Notes: generated by a model from the sequence alone, not told the origin. DNA of 64,000 nt from Emergomyces orientalis (GCA_002110485.1 MOWL01000026.1:496001-560000); one strand, 5' to 3'; positions 1 through 13,430 are shown, counted from the stretch's first letter. Numbers and translations are program-made.

Positions 1-330
1 AGAAAAAAAAAGGAAAAAAAAGGAAATAAGCAACACTTAAAATCCCCATCAGAATAAGTGGGAAAATATAGCGTAAATACATATATCCATCCCCTCAAGG
101 GCATAAGGAGACTGATATGGGGCATTCCAGAGACGAAACAGGGGTAAGGACATTTCATGTTTCCGTAGACCATGTTGCTCTACCTCCTCTCCCTTTCTAA
201 TTCTTGTAGTGGGTAAGCATTTTCACGCCACTTCTTTTCTCTTTCCCAACTTACCATCCCCACAGATACCACAGTCACCCCATCACATCACATCGCGATT
301 TATTCAAAAGTGTGCTTTACATTAAACGCA
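1..330. other. 3' flank of the UNC-50 family gene
   Basis: No reading frame with recognisable protein content is visible here. The stretch begins with A-rich sequence and continues as ordinary non-coding DNA up to the stop codon of the minus-strand gene that follows, so it probably holds that gene's 3' untranslated region. Confidence 0.5.
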
Positions 331-1847
331 TCATACTCCCCAAAACAACCCCTCCACAGCCATCCCCTGTCCCACTATCCCCCAGCCGACGATCAGACTG
401 ACCAGCCACAGTACGGCAAGAATAAGAATCGGAACGAGCAATAGTTCCGTATGGTGGAGGAATGGCAGAGCGTTGTAGCCCAGAAAGGTGATGTAGGTGT
501 AATACGTCAGCGCGGAGAGATAGAGGGTATTTCCAAGGACTGTGGCGAGTGTGCTTGGTGATGATTCGGATGTGGATGAGTTTCGTGTGAGGATTGGGAG
601 GAGGAGGAATTGCAGAACGTATAGATGCAGGTAGAGGGGGAAGAAGGCGCGATTCGATACCTGTTGAAGAGCGATTTTGTTAGTTAAACGGCGTCACATT
701 GTCATACAGAGGGGCGCGGCGCGCCGCGTCGGGCGTATCGCCAACTGGGGCCTGAGTAGAACGGGGGATCACGCACATCAAAGCAATACCCAAACTCAAC
801 CTGCTCCTTCTCACCGGGTTGCGCAAATAACCCCTGCGCCGCGCCCCGCCGTCTTGTCCTGCCCAGAATAGTCCTCCCACCCCGCCATGCGCCGATTCTC
901 GCCGCCGGCCCGCCCGGTCCAAAGAGCCGCCCGACGAGGAAATATGCCAGTGTCGATACGAGGAGCGAGGAGCCGATAAAGTGGACGAATATGAAGAGGA
1001 AGGATAATCGGACTATGGCACCGAATGAAGGGGTGTATGCTAGACCCCAGGCAAGGGCTGTGAGAAGTAGGAAGAAGGAGAGGAGGTATGTGAAGGAAGG
1101 GTCGGGGCGGTGCCAGGTGTTTTTCGTTTCTGGATGTGGGGTTTTTGCTGGGTTAGTTGTTCGAAAAGGTTATATCCGAGGGAGGTTAGGTATATATATA
1201 TATTTACGTTTCTACGCGCCGTTGGGATTCATGTCAGCTAAGTTATTTCCTGTTGATGATGGGGAGAGGGGGGTAAAGCCTAGGGAGCAGCGGGGACGTA
1301 TAAAAGAATAAAAAGAGGAAAATATGAAACAAACTGACATGATAGTACATAGACTTGAACACCTTCTTGGGCGCGATAAGCAGCGACGTCATTTCCCAAA
1401 TCGCCATTTCGAAATCCATCTGCGGGAATTTAAATAGTCTGTTTGCATACCCAAATGCGTATTGAAAATGAATAAGCGTCAGAATCAAACCAAATGTAGT
1501 TTCCCATCCGGTGTCATTCATTCATTCATATTTGCTGGCATCATATCGATCGGTTTTGTTTTGTTTTTGGTTTCTGGGGGGGTTTTTTTTTCTCCTTCTT
1601 CTCCATTTTCATGCTTGCTTGCAGAATCCCATCAACAGAAGTGTACGGGGGGGAACACTGGACGGGATGACGAAACAAGACCCAGAATTACAACCCAAAC
1701 AAAAACGGAAAAGAAAAAAAGAAAAAGAAGGATTCCTCACCTCCGGAAAAACCTAGGCATGCGTATCGACGATTCCCGCCGCGGAGCTGTGCCGCCAAAA
1801 TTGGCTGGGCCAGCATGCTGCCGGGGCACGGAGATGTGAGGGTTCAT
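331..1847 (-). CDS. UNC-50/Gmh1 family Golgi membrane protein, four exons
   Basis: The coding sequence is complement of 1741-1847, 1335-1438, 777-1129 and 331-660, giving 297 residues. All junctions are GT..AG (donors GTGAGG, GTTTGT, GTGCGT) and the frame stays open. The start ATG at 1847-1845 opens a polar N-terminus that leads into RRLFKFPQMDFEMAIWEMTS, the hallmark block of the UNC-50 family. Later landmarks are KNTWHRPDPSFTYLLSFFLL, the first membrane segment, then GYCFDVSNRAFFPLYLHLY and TYYTYITFLGYNALPFLHH, with about five hydrophobic segments in all. Family members (yeast Gmh1, animal UNC-50) are Golgi/ER multi-pass proteins; Gmh1 interacts with the Arf exchange factor Gea1 and UNC-50 affects receptor trafficking. 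Length fits the family. The exon 1-2 join rests on the CGG AG/A codon completing Arg-Arg before Leu-Phe. It is the gene next to an Arf GEF, but 4 kb away and divergently placed. Confidence 0.9.
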
Positions 1848-4157
1848 GGCCCCTCGTGGATGGAGGGTTCTGGCAGTGGACGGGGGAGGGGGGTGAAATG
1901 AGGCCTAATCAAAGATTTTGAAGGAGGAGGAAAGATGGAAAAACGTGAGTATGTCGAACCCTCGCTGGGGGGGGGGGGGGAGGGTTGAGTTAGGAATGTT
2001 TGATTGTTTGTCTTGGGGCTTGACCTGCTTGAATTGGGCCACGATGGAGGGAACTTGACGCCTGTGGCGCTGCTTAGCGCGATGGTGGATTTAATTGGCT
2101 AGTTATTTTTTGTGGGGGGTTGGTGAGGTCGCCTATAGGCTATTAGCCGCTCTGGTGGGAAGTGTTTTCTTCTAACCCGTTGTCAGGCAGAATGGATAAT
2201 GAAAAAGCTATGTAAATGATTTTTATTCTAGATATTTCAACCCCCTCTTATGATCCTATTGTCAATTTCAACTGTGGCCACAAGTTGAGAAGAAATCAAC
2301 AGAACAACGCACTTGGTGTCCCCTCGCCTTGACGCGGTCTGTAGTTTTGTACGGGGCTACCCAAAAAGAAACAGCCATTCCATTCCATGGTATGGTATGG
2401 CTTGATGGTATTGACTGTATCCATGATCATTTTGCCCCGTCTGAAAAAGAAGGAGGAGGAGGAGGAGAAGCGAGGGAAATAAGGTGCCATTCAAGCGATT
2501 TATTATTTACCTACCGCCCATCCCCCATTTCATTTTATCTGTCTGTCCAATGAGACCATGAAATGGAAGATGTAAAATAAAAATATATATATAAAATAAA
2601 ATATGTAAAATGTAAAACGTAAAATGTAGATGCTGTTAGATATAGATGGAGAAACCACCCTCTCTTTCATGCTTTCAGTGGCTAGAATAAACCTGACTCA
2701 AAACGCTGTGTGTAGAACCACACGATAATAGCTAGCTACCTCAGGTATCCTTTTTTGATCTTATTTATCAAATCTACATATGTACCAACGCCAATGACTG
2801 TATCCCGGGCGCCAAACCCTACCTATATAAGCAGTAGCCCATTAAATCAAAAATATGAGAAGGATTCCAAAGGAATCCCCCATCCATCCATGGATAGATT
2901 TCTGCGATAATTTCCTCTCTCCCTCTCCTCCTCCTCTCTTCTTTCTAAAAGGCTAGCCTGGTCTTGTAGGAGATTACGAATGGGATGCAACGGGATCTTT
3001 AAGGTTGATCGAGCTGGGGGATATGTGTTTAAGAGGGTTGAAAACATAGATAAGTTATATTGTATGATATTATGTGAGTTCCCTAAGTATTTATAAACGC
3101 AAAAATCCAAAGGAAAAGAGAAGAGGTTAGTGAATGAGGTGTGTACTTCCACCTTCTCTATAGGCAAATGACTATTATTATTATTATTATTGTTTCATGA
3201 TATGAAGAGACGATGATAGAAAAAGTAAAAAAAAAAAAAAAAATTCCACAGAGGCAATTGCGGAGGAAAAGGAGGAAAATAATTAAATAAATAAGCAGTA
3301 TTTAACAAAGAGAGGGAAGTAAGAACTTAGGGAAATTATTAAGGGCTTGTCATGCAGATTGAGATATGCGTAAATTAGTTTAATAATGCATGTACTGTAT
3401 TGTATGTATGTATAAACCTGGGGACTCAACCTGGATCGGAGACATAGGGGAAATTTCCAATCCAATCCTGGGGGTGAAGTGGCTGAAGGGGTGGAGAGAC
3501 AGGTAACTCCGCAATTCTAGGTATCCTCCGGGCTGCAGTTGCTGATGGTTGTGGATATGGACGGGGTACACATATGTACGTGTCCATGCATATGTACTGA
3601 ACCTACCTAAGTATATGGAAATGTGTTTGCATGTATGTATGTATGTAGAGTAAGACCGGACAGGCATCTGTAATATGTATATTCTCTTCTAGTAGAAGCA
3701 GAGGCAGAGGCAGAGGCAGTTGTTATAAATGCAGAAAATATCTCAATCTTGAATCCATATCTGTTAAGTATGTGCAGAACAGAACAATTTAGATATCCAT
3801 GTCCCATACCCCGTGTAACCGTACCTAGATAGATTACCAAGATTACCTAGTAGTTGATAAAACAAAACAGTCAGAACTACTCCTAGTGTGCTGCAGAAGA
3901 ATATGCAAGTCCAGGGGAGAGCAAGCAAGCGAAGGAAGGGTCACTAGTAGTGATATGATATGGTTCAGACACTTAATGTTGAGAGCACATGCGCAACAGA
4001 AGTGTAGGCCGGGTTGGATAACTGATAATTAAATATTATCTAGAAAATATAGTTAGTACGTAGGTATTAGGAAGTGAGTAATCTGTAAGGATGTGGAAGA
4101 GCAATACCAGTGTAGTAGCACTTCTTCCTCTTCCGTCCTCCTCCCTCAGTACTCCGA

Positions 4158-4158
4158 A

Positions 4159-4193
<35 letters not shown>
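4158..4193. repeat. (TTA)n microsatellite
   Basis: About eleven uninterrupted TTA units lie in the spacer upstream of the Sec7 gene. They sit about 90 bases before a 24-A homopolymer at 4286-4309. Both are likely length-polymorphic between strains. Confidence 0.9.
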
Positions 4194-4194
<1 letters not shown>

Positions 4195-4285
4195 AAAACC
4201 TTTTGGAACATTTTACCCCAGCCAGAACCCGCACTTACGGGAAGCAGCCTAGTCTCTCATCACCTGCAGCAAAGTTGAAGCACGT

Positions 4286-4309
4286 AAAAAAAAAAAAAAA
4301 AAAAAAAAA
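4286..4309. repeat. Poly(A) run of 24
   Basis: An uninterrupted run of 24 adenines. It could be the tail of an old retroposed transcript, but no element body is recognisable next to it, so it is listed as a homopolymer only. Confidence 0.85.
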
Positions 4310-5817
4310 CCCCTTGGAAATGGGCCAAATGCCTGATATGGCCCTGTGATTGGCTGAAACTCCTGGCTGCCCCTGATTCACCTGACTGCCAAGCCCTGTC
4401 CGGCTGTCCTGACTAGTCCACATCTGGCCTAGTGTCTCTCCCTCCTGGGCGTTGTCTCGTTCCCCCGAACGCGGCTGAAACACCTAAAAACTCCTCCAGA
4501 ACTCCAAGACTCCAGATTTTCTTCTTTCTCCTCCCTCTTCCACGGCAAAAAGTTCTCTCCAGTCTCCCCAGTCCCCAGTCTGTCAATCTCGCCCAACGGG
4601 CCAACGTGGACGGGCTGACTCCCGGCGTGGATCGGATCTTCTGCTGCCTCTTCTGCTTGTTCTGCTTGTTCTTCTTCTCTACCTTTGTCAATGCGCGCGC
4701 TGGCTGAGTGGATCCATCTCCTCTTCCCTCCCCCCGGGGTAATAATAAGAATAAGAAGAAAGAATAATAATAATAACCAACCCTTATTAGTTTGTCTGTT
4801 CGTCAGTCAGTCATTATTGCTTGCTTCCAGAGCCTTGAAGGAACCATTTCCCCATTCTCTGTGGACCCTTGTTGGGAGGGGACCCGACACCACCCAATTT
4901 TGTCCTTTACAATAGTTTTATTTTTCTTCCCCCAGCCAGCTAGTTACTTACTAGAGTGTGCTTCCTTTGTTTCTTGCTATCCCTATCCCTATCTCTCTGT
5001 CTATCTCTCTCTCTCTCTCTGGGGCCTCCCTCATTCCCCTTTCTATCTATCTACTGCGTATACCCACTCACTCACCCAGGCACATCGCCTCTGTTGTGAT
5101 TGGCGTATATCACTGGCTAGGCAGGAACATACTTTCTTACATGTAACTAAAATTTGTTCGTGTCAACAACTTTTTATTCCCCATCCCAAAAGGTAACGCC
5201 CAAACACAATTGCCTCACCTCCGCCCTGTTCCCATCCCATCCATCCCATCAACCCCCCATTCTGACCCTGACCCCTATTAGCTGGTGGTTCATTTGTTTC
5301 TTTTTGAGGCCCAATTGAGCCCATTGGCTTCCATCTACACTACTGACATTGGTTTCCTGAGAATTTACAGGGCTTCCGCGCGCAGTGTCCAAAAAGGCTG
5401 TTAATATACGATCCCCCTCGAATTATTCCTCTTTGCCTATGCCACGCCACTCCTGCGTCATTGTTTTCCTCTCTACCCTTACCTGAGAGCTACATCAAAC
5501 ATTTAAGCTCTTAGCAGTCCGTTTCCGTTATATACCCAAGACACGGAACAATGCGACCACATTCTTTCACTTGACCAGCATCGATTTGCCGCTGCAAAAT
5601 CTCGATCTCTTTTTCACAGGACGCTTCAGCTTTTCTTTGAATCTGGAAGAACGGGGTGTTAGGCTTTGACAAGGGCCTAAGGAGGCCAAAATTACCTACC
5701 AATCGCCGTCTTACCTTTTATTTTTATTGTTGGCTACGCTACCAAACGGACGACCGCATCAACAGAGCTTGGGTATTCGTTGGCATGGATTGACTGGCTT
5801 CTTATGCTTGCAACTCC

Positions 5818-8800
5818 ATGCAACCCGCACCCGCACCTACAAACGACAACGACATGACTTTTGAATACCCGAGAGCTCCGAAACGAGCCATGCCTGCATA
5901 TCCCTCATCTTCTAGAGCTCCGCAAATGTACGATACATACTCTGGCGAGTCTCCCCCGCGTACACCGCCATCTCAAAGCAACAAATACAAAACTGTGCGA
6001 AAGGGAGACTTAACGCTGCGGCCCCCCCTTCGCGAAACATTTCTAGACGATCTTACCCCCGTTGATGACCATGGCCACCCTGATTCGGGAGATGATGATC
6101 ATGATACTCATGACCTTTCTCTATCCCCCAAGCATGTTACACGTACTTCAGTAGTGGATAACATGCTTCTATCCTTGGACCAATTCTCGGTTGGTGACCC
6201 ACTTGAGAGCTCTCGTCTATTCGGTTCCAGCCAAGACCAAGAAGCACACACCATATATACACGCTACTCCTCTATGAGGGCTAATCGGCCTCGGGGTCAC
6301 ACATTCTCCTCCTCTTCCATATCGTCCGATATTGAAGTCCATTCCGAGGACAATGCTGTCCGTTACTCTAGCCAATCTACTCGTGGCCGTCGGAGTAATA
6401 GCAGTTCCAACTACCATCCTGGCCTTCGGAGAATTGATAGTGTTCGTGGGGGTGGAGAGAGTATGAGTACCCGTAGCAGAGTGTATGACTCGCAACGTGC
6501 TACGAACATCGCAGATCGACATCCCACCCATCGAACTCCCAGGGTCGGGGCTAAGGCTAGTAGTCGAAGCAGTGGCTCCTCCAGTGTTGACTTCAATCAA
6601 ATGATAGCCGGTGGCCGGTCAGGGCAGTACAAGGAACGACGGTCCGCCAGCTTCGACTACGGATCCCGTCTACCCCCCTCGTTACCATTGGTGGACAATC
6701 GAGGTGGGTTCGAAGATTTCGTTCATTACAATGGGTTTCATTACGATGACATCGACGCAGCTCCTACCCCTTGTGTTCCTGCAGGCCCTCGACGCAACAA
6801 CTCCCCTCCTATGCGCGAGTTCCCCCACAATAAAACCGCCCCGAACAGCACCCGCGCCCCTGCCTTATCCCGTAAGAGCAGCAGCAAATCGGCTAGGAGC
6901 ATGTATACAAAGAAAGGACGCTCTGACACCCTTGGAACAGCAACTATCCGAGGCCGCGGAGACGAGTCGAGACACTATCGTGATCCTATACCAGATTTCC
7001 CTCCTCCGATGCCAACCTATCCCCATCATGAACCTGCTCCTAGCCCAACTGTTGCATTCCATAAAACATCTTTTTTTGCTCCCCAGCCAGCGATCAATAA
7101 TACTCCTCCGCCGCCAACTCCGAAAGAACGACCGGGATTTTTCCGGCGAGTTTTTGGTGGCGGTTCTTCAAAATCCCAAACACCATCACAATCCGAAGCC
7201 GACTCTTCATATAGCCAAGAAAATGAGACACCCCGACGGCAAAGGGAACAGCACCACAGTGCGCCTAATTCCGCCAAAGGCCAGAAACAACCAACAAAGG
7301 AGTACTCATCCCCAGGAAACAACATATCGAGCCGCGAAAACACCCCCGTAGTGACTAAAAAGCCATCATCCTTCTTCCGTCGCAGGAAGAAGTCCATTCC
7401 AGATCACGTTCCACCACCCCTAATACTTCCACCGCCCAATACCCAATTTGTTGGTAGTGCGAAACCAGATCATCATAAAGTTGACCATTTACGAGGTGAT
7501 TCGGGTCCAGAACCAAGCCCAGTTAGCAGCCTCAGGAAAGTTATGGACCCTTACCTGACAAACGCGCACTCTCATCAAGTGGGCCACGACCACACTGTCG
7601 ACGATGCAGATAATGAAATTCCCGGTAGTGAAATACCATCGGTCACCGACTCTAAACTTGGCCTCGCCGGAATATCGGGCAACGAAACGAAGCGTGCAGA
7701 TTTGGACAATAATACCCACGCTCAGAAACCAAGAAAACCCAGCTCGCTTAATTTCAAGTCTGGGCTTAATCTTAAAGTACCCCCTCATGACCGTGACGAT
7801 TCTTTTCTGGCAGATAGTAGCAGTGGAAACGAAAGAACCGGTCCCGCGTATTCCAATGATAGATTCAGAAGACCCATGACTAGTCCCAACACGCCAACTC
7901 ACATGAAAGTAATGCAAGTTGGACACTCACCGGAATCTGCAAGTGGTTCACGTTCTTCAGGGAAAGCGAGTGCCAGTGGCTCACGTGCATCACACACGAT
8001 TTCGCCAGCGTACACTAAATCATCACAAAGCAGGCGCGGCGCCATTGATGAAGTGTCCATTTCTACCAATTCATTGTCGAATTCAGTAATATCGGATCGG
8101 AAAACCGAGCATGGCTCCTCATCTACCCAGGCTCAAATTCTAACGGGGGATAATCAGGCACATCCTTCGAGGCAACTACATGAAAAGGCCTGGCTGGAGC
8201 CTGATTCTTCTGTAGAACATCTAACTGATGGGCGTAGCAAGACGATTACGTCTCCACGGGAGTCGCTGTCCACTGTATCCAACTATCATACTGCCTCGAA
8301 CACTCCTATAATCCCAGATGATGAGAACAGGCCTAGGGATAGTAAACCGCCAACGCCACCTCCGTTACACACGGAAATCGAAGCAGAAAAGGATCCCATT
8401 GATGTCAAAAACGGTGATGCTAATGATGAGCCTACCACCGAGGACAGACAGCAAGCCCAAAGAATATTCGATGAACTCGAGGATGAGGCAGAAGACAGAG
8501 AACCTGCAGCAGCTTGGCTTGGAAATCCCGATCGTTCCCTCGTTAGAAAGGCGTACATGGAACTTTTCGACTGGGCAAATTTGAACATCTTAGCGGCATT
8601 AAGAGTACTATGCGGTAGACTTGCGCTGAAGGGTGAAACGCAACAGGTTGATAGGATTCTGGATGCTTTCTCGGCACGGTGGTGTGAATGTAATCCGGAA
8701 CATGGGTTTAAAGCAACAGGTATGTATTTTACTTTTTCCCCTCAAATCTTGGCTTTTGATAGATTTTCAATTGTACTAATATTCATTTTTTTTTCTTCCC

Positions 8801-10892
8801 TTTCTTTTTCGCAGACGTTGTCCACACAATATGCTACAGTCTTCTATTGTTGAATACCGATCTTCACATGGCGGATATTGAGCAAAAAATGACACGAAAT
8901 CAATTTATTAAGAATACGATGCCCACTATCCAGCGGGTTGTTTTCGATGCCGCTCCGAACGCTTTCGAACGAACCAACACTGGAAATCTTTCCAGCAAAG
9001 CTCAAGCCCCAGGGGCCAGCTTACACTCTAGCCCCCTCCTTGGGAAGTCTCCTACACTACCGCCTGTTCGACATGGAGGCCACGGTTCGGTAGATATGGA
9101 TGTTCCCAATAGTTCCCTCTCGAAACCCGTTGAAAGCACCCTCAGAACGAATTCTGTATGCACGGTCGCCACGAGCCAGAATATTGATATTTCTTCCTGC
9201 GATTCAGGGCCCCTGGTTTCTACGCCATTCAGGGGCACGCAGAAAGCCTGGGAGATGCAAATTGAATCCGTCCTCAAAGATTTCTATAACTCTATCCAAA
9301 AACAGAGACTGCCCCTGCGTGGTGCCACCGCAGAAGCCGAGGAACACCACCAGCCTTCGAACAACTTCTTATCACTGACTGGCAACATGCTCCGGCGCAC
9401 CCCAAGTACGTTGAGCAAAAGCGGATCCGATATTCACCCGCGAGGCCGGCATATGGAGAATCGACTGTCAACCGCACGGTGGTCGTCCAAGCCTAGGTCT
9501 CGTCCAAGACTGTATCCTTCTTCAAACATTGGCTCGAGCCGTACCAGCCTTGATGACCAGTCGTCGCTTTGGTCGCCGTCGGCATCGAGTACGTGGAGTA
9601 AGTATTCGCTAGGCAAGACATTGACTTCGATGTCAGTAGATTCGCTGGGCTCGGAATATCCACGAGGAGACTATCAGCAGTCTATTGGGTTTGCCAATGC
9701 CTTGAGCCATGCGATTATTCGCGAAGACTCGGCCAATGCCATGTCCGGAATGGAAGATCCCGAACGTACAGCAGCGCTGGTAGAGGACGAAACCCTGGAG
9801 CTCGCGGGTGCGCCATGGGCGAAAGAAGGTAGTCTCAAGCATAAACATCACCTCGATTCAGTCGATAAGCGCTCCAAGGACAGGAATTGGAATGAATCCT
9901 TTGCTGTGATCCAGCGAGGTTGGATGAGATTGTTCTCCTTTAATGCCTCAGCCAAGTCCATGCGGCTGAAACCGAAACAACGACAGAATGGTGGTCTTGT
10001 CGTCGGTGGGGGGAATTGGACAGAAAACGCTGAGGAAACGTGGAAGTTCCTTCTACGTCAGTCCATTGCTAGCGCCCTCCCGTCGCCGGGCTACTCAAAA
10101 TCCCGCCCCCATGTGTGGGCCCTAAGTCTACCCACCGGCGCTGTCCACTTATTCCAAGTAGGCACGCCGGAAATCGTGAAAGAGTTCGTCTCGTCGGCCA
10201 ACTACTGGAGCGCCAGGTTATCCAAGGAGCCGTTATTCGGCGGCATCAGCAACATCGAATACGGCTGGAGCTCCGCAGTCATCAACAGCGCCTTGATACA
10301 TAATAGCAGTGGCGGCGGCGACACCTCTACCTCCTCTTCTGGCGGCGGCCCACCAGCCCCACAAACCGCAAACTCCCCCTCCGCACCCCGGCAAAGCTTC
10401 CAAAGCTCCTTCCGCGGCTCCCTAGACCACCAAACCAACATCCGCCCCCGCCTACCGGCCGACCGCATACACATCAGCGACTGGACCCCCCCGCAACAAA
10501 GCATGATGGCCTCCACGCTCTCCGAGCAGGACCAACTCGCCACGCTGCGCAAGTACGTCAAACACGTCGAGGAGGAGTTGCAGCGGCATAATGAGCTGCG
10601 CGGCGCGATGACCCTGGCGTTCACGCCGCGCCATCCCAATGCCAATAAGGCGCTGGCGAATTGGGAGAGGAAGAGTTCGTATTTGTTGAGGGAGATTGTG
10701 AAGTTTCGGACGTATATTGATTGTTTGACGGCGGCGCAGGAGCTGAGGGAGAGGATTAGAGGGGGTTCTGCTGGGACGGCTGGAAAGGGAGGAGCGGGTG
10801 CTGGAAATGTGGTGACGGCCGCGGCGGCGACGGTGCAGACTAAAACGTCGCCTATTGATAGGCCGCGCGCTTCTAGTTTTAGCGTTGCTTGA
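5818..10892 (+). CDS. Sec7-PH Arf guanine-nucleotide exchange factor, EFA6/Syt1-like
   Basis: Exons 5818-8719 and 8815-10892 give 1659 residues; the intron (GTATGT..CGCAG) splits an Asp codon in the middle of the Sec7 domain. Residues 1-870 are Ser/Pro/Arg-rich, low complexity and probably disordered. The Sec7 core starts near 876; KGETQQVDRILDAFSARW carries the catalytic glutamate finger at about E940, and LLLLNTDLHMADIEQKMTRNQF is the conserved C-terminal half. A PH-type domain follows at about 1298-1460 (SFAVIQRGWMRLFSF onward), then a helical coiled-coil segment at about 1535-1625. The order Sec7, PH, coiled coil matches EFA6/PSD and fungal Syt1-type factors rather than large Sec7/Gea proteins. 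Such proteins load GTP on Arf-family GTPases at membranes, often the plasma membrane. The start was taken at the first ATG of the frame; another in-frame ATG lies 12 codons later. Confidence 0.9.
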
Positions 10893-11929
10893 TGATCTTT
10901 TCTTTCTCTTCCCTTTTTTTTGTTCTGTTTATTTTGGACGTTGGATTTTCATGAGGCTGATGATATTTTTATATCTGACAAACCTTTTTTCGAATTCCTT
11001 TCACGTTTTCACGTTTTCCTTTCCTTTCCTTTAATTTTTTATTATTTTATACTTTATATATTTTTTTGGCGGCGGCGGGACGAACACCACAACGGGGGTC
11101 GGTCCCCCTGGCGTTTTGTGAGAGATGATTACACATTATTGTTAACTGGTCTACTATCACAGTACTACCACTACTCTTTCTATTATTTTTGTGGGAGCTT
11201 TTTTTGATTTTTTCTTCCTCTTTCCTTCTCATGACAAAGCAAGCACAGAAACGAAAATGTATATTTACTTACTTCTACTTAAACTTATTTTAATATCCTC
11301 CTCAGTTTTCACTTCGTTTTATTTTCTATTGTCATCTTGCCCTGTCCTGTTTTTATTTTTATTTTTACTTTTCTTTCTTCTTACATGGACTGTTGCTATT
11401 CTTTCCTTTCTTCATGTATTTGATATGTGTTTACTTATTTCTGGCTGAACAATTACCATTCTTGATTTTATTCTTTTATTCCTGCTTTTGGTATATATTT
11501 TGCAAAATGTTCCGGCGACAAGGTTTTGTTTTATTTCCCATTTATTTATTTATTTTCTTTTCCTGACAATTAAAACAAATTGAATGACTTTTTTTTATTT
11601 AAAAGGAGTCTGGAATGTTTTATTAGAGTTTGCAGGGAGCAAATCCAAGGGCAGTAGTTTCTGTCTACTAAAGTCTCAGCATGTCAGATCACCGAAGGCC
11701 CCAAGGATTCATATTGATGCTGAGAAGATGGGCTGCTGAGATACCGATCTTTTCATTACAAATATATCCATGGTTCGCCTCATTCCAATCGCCTTTCACC
11801 ATACAAACATATCCAGGGGTAGATAGTCAATTTTAACTCCGTCGAACGGCCTCGTTTGTCTTCAGACCTTGGCGGTCCTTCTCACTGCCCATGGCCGCCA
11901 TAATTGCCTCAGATATATATATATATACG
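10893..11929. other. T-rich 3' flank of the Sec7 gene
   Basis: The plus strand is strikingly T-rich for about 700 bases after the stop codon, with short open frames of low-complexity content only. It probably contains the 3' untranslated region. No gene is supported. Confidence 0.5.
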
Positions 11930-13430
11930 TTAGTGAGCTTCCTTGATTTCCCCCCAGCGACCTTCCGGGTGCCAGCCATCCGGCTCAACTCCCAACGTCT
12001 TACCAAATATCCTGTCCGAGGAGCCAACATCTTGCCGCAGATGTGCCTGGTACCAGAACATTTTATCAACGCTCAAGCTCAAGACAGGTATAGGACGGTC
12101 TTCTTTAAACTCAAGGTCTTGCCAGTGCTCCCTCAAGTGCACTAGTTCGTAAGTAAATGGCTACAGACCATTTCTCTGTGTCTGATAACCAGCTACGGAA
12201 TAGCCAAAGGAGGGTTTCACCAATACTCCTCGTTGTCGCTAGCGGAGCTAGAAGCCCCAAACCTGCTTCGGAAGCTTGATAGTAGAGACTCTCCTCACTA
12301 TCCTCCGACACTTCGTTCACAGAGCTTTCACAAAATCAGAAATGTCATTTGCATAAGAGACTGCTGGCTTGATACATGTGAATTGCCAGTCAATAAAATC
12401 TGTCACAATAGTGAAATCATCATTTGAGATGAAAATGCTTTTCTTGGGTAGATCAGGGTGCAATAGAGTCGAGGAGGCATTAATTTGTATCTGGGGAATG
12501 TTGTATTAATTTGGGAAACAAGGCTTGACTCAGTCTCAAAATTTCTAGGTGCTTGCGCACAAAGCTTGATAAGCTGGTTGCTGACGAGGAACAGGAGTGC
12601 TGGCTGGGGGCGGTCTTGCAAGACTGACATCAATTAATGCAGAAGAGTGTGAGAGAAGGTCATGCCCTAAAAATATCTATTGATGAATGAGAAACCATGA
12701 TATATCAACTAGAGCAGGAACATCTCACAAGGTCCCCTGTTTGGTTTCTTAAAACCGTGATATCTAGATTCTTCAACATTGCAATCCCAGTACGTGTTTC
12801 TGCAATTCGGTCCCAGTGCAAAACTTATCGTCATCCAGCTTTTTTTTTTAAATCAGCCTCGAGAAACGCTGTATCAGTAAAATAAAGGCTGCCATACACT
12901 GGAAAGTCAAGCTCAGACATCTTCATAATATTGGTGGAAATCGATCCAATGCAACCCATTCTCTGGGTAAAGGACATTTTCGGCTCACATTTCATGCAGC
13001 GGAATACCACTGGCATGTTCCATTACAATATATGCTGAGCCAATGGGGTTGGTCAAGTCATAGCTCCAGTTCAAGATGGTTGGAATTGGTATTTTCGCGT
13101 TCTGTTGTACTGGATGCACAAGTAGGTACACTTGTATTAAATTTAAATCCTCTCGTCAGCACAATGTAAATCATACAATAAGTAATTGTTGGAAGCTTTG
13201 CAATAGCACATCTCCCATCATCATTTGTAATGATGGATGCTCTGCTGAAACCACGCTCTAGTTTCAGGCAGCTTTGAATTGGAGTGACAGAAGGAGGGAG
13301 AGAGAGGACTTTTTTCACCCAAGCTGTTAACATTAAATGGGATGTACCCCCCTTCACGCTGCAGGGTGTCAAGGCGTAGCCATCGGCCAGCAGAGTAGGC
13401 AAATGGTGCTTTTATTCCATTGTTAACAAG
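11930..13430 (-). pseudogene. Decayed AIM9/APH-type phosphotransferase gene
   Basis: Reading the minus strand downward, several frames carry consecutive pieces of the fungal aminoglycoside-phosphotransferase/AIM9-like kinase family. These are AYSAGRWLRLDTLQREGGYI with PFNVNSL (about 13420-13330), KLERGFSRASIITNDDGRCA (about 13275-13195), IPTILNWSYDLTNPIGSAYI followed by VMEHASGIPLHEM (about 13095-13000), LDFPVYGSLYFTDTAFLEAD (about 12920-12850), LLHPDLPKKSIFISNDD with DFIDWQFTC (about 12465-12360), and HLREHWQDLEFKEDRPI then GVEPDGWHP (about 12140-11950). The order matches the family: N-lobe, substrate loop, Brenner motif HxDL, then the metal-binding Asp of IDWQ. The pieces lie in different frames separated by stops, including a stop where a Trp is expected after LHEM. 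The usual Asn of the HxDL..N motif appears as Ser. No uninterrupted product is possible, so I call it a pseudogene. Confidence 0.8.

Larger units (their letters stand above)
1848..5817. other. Intergenic spacer and probable long 5' leader of the Sec7 gene
   Basis: No protein-coding signal stands out on either strand. The spacer separates two divergently transcribed genes and is rich in simple repeats: a 14-G run at 1967-1980, a 17-A run at 3227-3243, ATT repeats near 3173-3191 and 4158-4193, a GCAGAG repeat at 3698-3719, a 24-A run at 4286-4309 and a TC run at 5005-5020. The last 1.3 kb before position 5818 is pyrimidine-rich with short open frames, as is common for fungal promoters and leaders. 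Confidence 0.5.

Noticed and set aside
7026..7397. Minus-strand open frame inside the Sec7 gene
   Set aside because: It is opposite the low-complexity Ser/Pro region of a supported gene and has no motif.
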